Shown piece after piece: positions 61,701 through 64,000 of a DNA stretch of 64,000 nt; position 1 is the stretch's first letter; every line of letters starts with the position of its first letter. The notes beneath the pieces are model-generated. The model saw only the letters and a program-made list of their open reading frames with translations, was not told the origin of the DNA and searched no databases. A program made the translations under genes and the position numbers. This stretch comes from Hippasteria phrygiana (lineage: Eukaryota > Echinodermata > Asteroidea > Valvatida > Goniasteridae), in NCBI GenBank assembly GCA_037893225.1, contig JAZGUH010000116.1, positions 3,782,001 through 3,846,000 on the forward strand, in the 5' to 3' direction.

Positions 61701-64000
61701 GCCACATTTTCAGATGAACGCCCCTCCTTTCCCTGTTCATAATTGAATGGGATATTGACCAAATCCAGCAATTTTCACACGTATGGGTAGCTTAGATCTA
61801 GCGCAACAATTTGAGACCATCGCCAGCTTCATAGCGTGAGAACTCTTCGAGAAAATTCAAACCTCGCAACAAATTTCTTCCCGTGAACTCTGTGTGCGTT
61901 CTCCCGTTTACTGCATTGTGGCTGCTTAACGTTTGCCACATTTTCAGATGAACGCCCCTCCTTTCCCTGTTCATAATTGAATGGGATATTGACCAAATCC
62001 AGTAATTTCCACACGTATGGGTAGCTTAGATATAGCGCAACAATTTCAGACCATCGCCAGCTTCACAGCGTTAGAACTCTTCGAGAAAATTCAAACCTCG
62101 CAACAAATTTCTTCCTGTGAACTCTGTGTGCGTTCTCCCGTTTACTGCATTGTGGCTGCTTAACGTTTGCCACATTTTCAGATGAACGCCCCTCCTTTCC
62201 CTGTTCATAATTGAATGGGATATTGACCAAATCCAGTAATTTTCACACGTATGGGTAGCTTAGATATAGCGCAACAATTTCAGACCATCGCCAGCTTCAC
62301 AGCGTTAGAACTCTTCGAGAAAATTCAAACCTCGCAACAAATTTCTTCCTGTGAACTCTGTGTGCGTTCTTCCGTTTACTGTATTGTAACAGACAGATGA
62401 GCGCCCCTCCTTTCCCTGTTTATAATTGAATGGGATATTGACCAAATCCAGCAATTTTCACACGTATGGGTAGCTTAGATCTAGCGCAACAATTTGAGAC
62501 CATCGCCAGCTTCATAGCGTGAGAACTCTTCGAGAAAATTCAAACCTCGCAACAAATTTCTTCCCGTGAACTCTGTCTGCGTTCTCCCGTTTACTGTATT
62601 GTGGCTGCTTAACGTTTGCCAAATTTTCAGATGAACGCCCCTCCTTTCCCTGTTCATAATTGAATGGTATTTTGACCAAATCCAGCAGTTTTCACACGTA
62701 TGGGTAGCTTAGATCTAGCGCAACAATTTGAGACCATCGCCAGCTTCACAGCGTTAGAACTCTTCGAGAAAATTCAAACCTCGCAACAAATTTCTTCCCG
62801 TGAACTCTGTGTGCGTTCTCCCGTTTACTGCATTGTGGCTGCTTAACGTTTGCCACATTTTCAGATGAACGCCCCTCCTTTCCCTGTTCATAATTGAATG
62901 GGATATTGACCAAATCCAGTAATTTTCACACGTATGGGTAGCTTAGATATAGCGCAACAATTTCAGACCATCGCCAGCTTCACAGCGTTAGACCTCTTCG
63001 AGAAAATTCAAACCTCGCAACAAATTTCTTCCTGTGAACTCTGTGTGCGTTCTCCCGTTTACTGCATTGTGGCTGCTTAACGTTTGCCACATTTTCAGAT
63101 GAACGCCCCTCCTTTCCCTGTTCATAATTGAATGGGATATTGACCAAATCCAGTAATTTTCACACGTATGGGTAGCTTAGATATAGCGCAACAATTTCAG
63201 ACCATCGCCAGCTTCACAGCGTTAGAACTCTTCGAGAAAATTCAAACCTCGCAACAAATTTCTTCCTGTGAACTCTGTGTGCGTTCTTCCGTTTACTGTA
63301 TTGTAACAGACAGATGAGCGCCCCTCCTTTCCCTGTTTATAATTGAATGGGATATTGACCAAATCCAGCAATTTTCACACGTATGGGTAGCTTAGATCTA
63401 GCGCAACAATTTGAGACCATCGCCAGCTTCATAGCGTGAGAACTCTTCGAGAAAATTCAAACCTCGCAACAAATTTCTTCCCGTGAACTCTGTCTGCGTT
63501 CTCCCGTTTACTGTATTGTGGCTGCTTAACGTTTGCCAAATTTTCAGATGAACGCCCCTCCTTTCCCTGTTCATAATTGAATGGTATTTTGACCAAATCC
63601 AGCAGTTTTCACACGTATGGGTAGCTTAGATCTAGCGCAACAATTTGAGACCATCGCCAGCTTCACAGCGTTAGAACTCTTCGAGAAAATTCAAACCTCG
63701 CAACAAATTTCTTCCCGTGAACTCTGTGTGCGTTCTCCCGTTTACTGCATTGTGGCTGCTTAACGTTTGCCACATTTTCAGATGAACGCCCCTCCTTTCC
63801 CTGTTCATAATTGAATGGGATATTGACCAAATCCAGTAATTTTCACACGTATGGGTAGCTTAGATATAGCGCAACAATTTCAGACCATCGCCAGCTTCAC
63901 AGCGTTAGAACTCTTCGAGAAAATTCAAACCTCGCAACAAATTTCTTCCTGTGAACTCTGTGTGCGTTCTTCCGTTTACTGTATTGTAACAGACAGATGA
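58740..64000 (+). repeat. 4-monomer A-B-C-D units (917 bp) ending in a 215-bp monomer
   Basis: The unit is A (CAATTTTCAC, GATCTAG, usually AGCGTGAG, usually CTGTCTGCG), B (TATTTTGACC, CAGTTTTCAC), C (GATATAG, TTCAG, TCTCCCG, GTGGCTG) and D (215 bp, ACAGACAGATGAG). Full 917-bp units are 58740-59656, 60363-61279 and 62431-63347. In 60363 monomer A has the ordinary CACAGCGTTAG. Interruptions: A, B and a 238-bp monomer at 59657-60362; and a five-monomer unit (61280-62430) with alternating A and CGAGAA monomers before D. At the edge, 63348-64000 is A-B-D without C. Confidence 0.87.
59442..59656 (+). repeat. 215-bp monomer, 23-bp deletion derivative of the 238-bp form
   Basis: ACAGACAGATGAG replaces the longer stretch in which ACAGA is followed by CTGTTTAACG, TTTGCCACATTTT and CAGATGAG. 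The 23-bp loss removes the GTTTAACG and ACATTTT landmarks. AGAC, GATGAGCG and TTTATAATTG are kept, which shows that the parent was a 238-bp monomer. Other copies start at 61065, 62216, 63133 and 63816 (cut at the window end). The junctions begin at 59615, 61238, 62389, 63306 and 63989. Confidence 0.92.

Larger units (their letters stand above)
1..64000 (+). repeat. 234-bp satellite DNA array, single family, head to tail
   Basis: Every part of the window aligns to one monomer of about 234 bp, always in the same orientation. Landmarks recurring once per monomer are TATTGACCAAATC, ATGGGTAGCTTAGAT, CAGCTTCACAGCG, ATTCAAACCTCGCA, GCTTAACGTTT (or a close variant) and CCTTTCCCTGTT. The hand walk gives 273 full monomers and one partial. 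Summing 25 monomers of 233 bp, 10 of 235, 6 of 238, 4 of 215 and the rest at 234 gives exactly 63815 bp. No stretch over 300 bases departs from this, so there is no room for a conventional gene. Copies differ by substitutions at shared diagnostic sites and fall into subfamilies arranged as higher-order repeats. Such arrays are typical of centromeric or pericentromeric heterochromatin in eukaryotes; that location is inferred. The family is not one I recognise. Confidence 0.97.

Noticed and set aside
1..64000. CRISPR array
   Set aside because: Repeats are directly adjacent without unique spacers, and the 234-bp period is far outside CRISPR dimensions.

Overview
The whole 64 kb window is one uninterrupted head-to-tail satellite DNA array. 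I see no protein-coding gene, RNA gene, transposon, CRISPR array or single-copy sequence anywhere in it. Taking the phase from base 1, a hand walk gives 273 complete monomers (1-63815) plus a 185-bp partial monomer (63816-64000). All are on the same strand, with no inversion. The basic monomer is 234 bp, about 42% GC. Length variants are 233 bp (25 copies), 235 bp (10), 238 bp (6) and 215 bp (4 complete, 1 cut by the window edge). These lengths sum exactly to 63815, which checks the walk. Both window edges lie inside the array.

Organism: a homogeneous array of this kind with multi-monomer higher-order repeats (HORs) is typical of eukaryotic centromeric or pericentromeric heterochromatin. I do not recognise the satellite family. 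A consensus monomer carries about 10 CpGs, roughly the number its base composition predicts. That argues weakly against a heavily CpG-methylated vertebrate or plant genome and suits an insect or other invertebrate, but this is inference.

Layout: 1-7706 holds three 11-monomer units rich in 233-bp forms, the second internally reshuffled. 5606 to about 12717 is a 16-monomer (3739 bp) duplication with a mappable crossover monomer. 12382-14723 is a 5-mer x2, 14724-16127 a 3-mer x2 and 16128-19405 a 7-mer x2. 19874-23617 is a 5-mer x3 with one expanded copy. 25256-28532 repeats 17767-21043. 27597-28766 recurs at 29469-30638. 30639-34384 is an 8-mer x2 and 34385-36724 is mixed. 39298-43979 is a 10-mer x2 (2341 bp), flanked by two copies of another segment at 36725 and 43745. 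46084-48423 is a partial third copy plus a 3-mer duplication. 48424-50295 is mixed. 50296-54983 is a 10-mer x2 (2344 bp) headed by 238-bp monomers. 54984-64000 is a fast-changing zone where 238-bp monomers give way to 215-bp deletion derivatives.

Functionally there are no genes acting together. The most interesting sequence signal is a perfect three-unit heat-shock element (TTCnnGAAnnTTC) at a fixed place in roughly 200 of the 273 monomers. It is lost in a coherent way in particular subfamilies. Every monomer also has a 3' splice-site-like stretch, which the 215-bp deletion largely removes. Both are predictions from sequence only.
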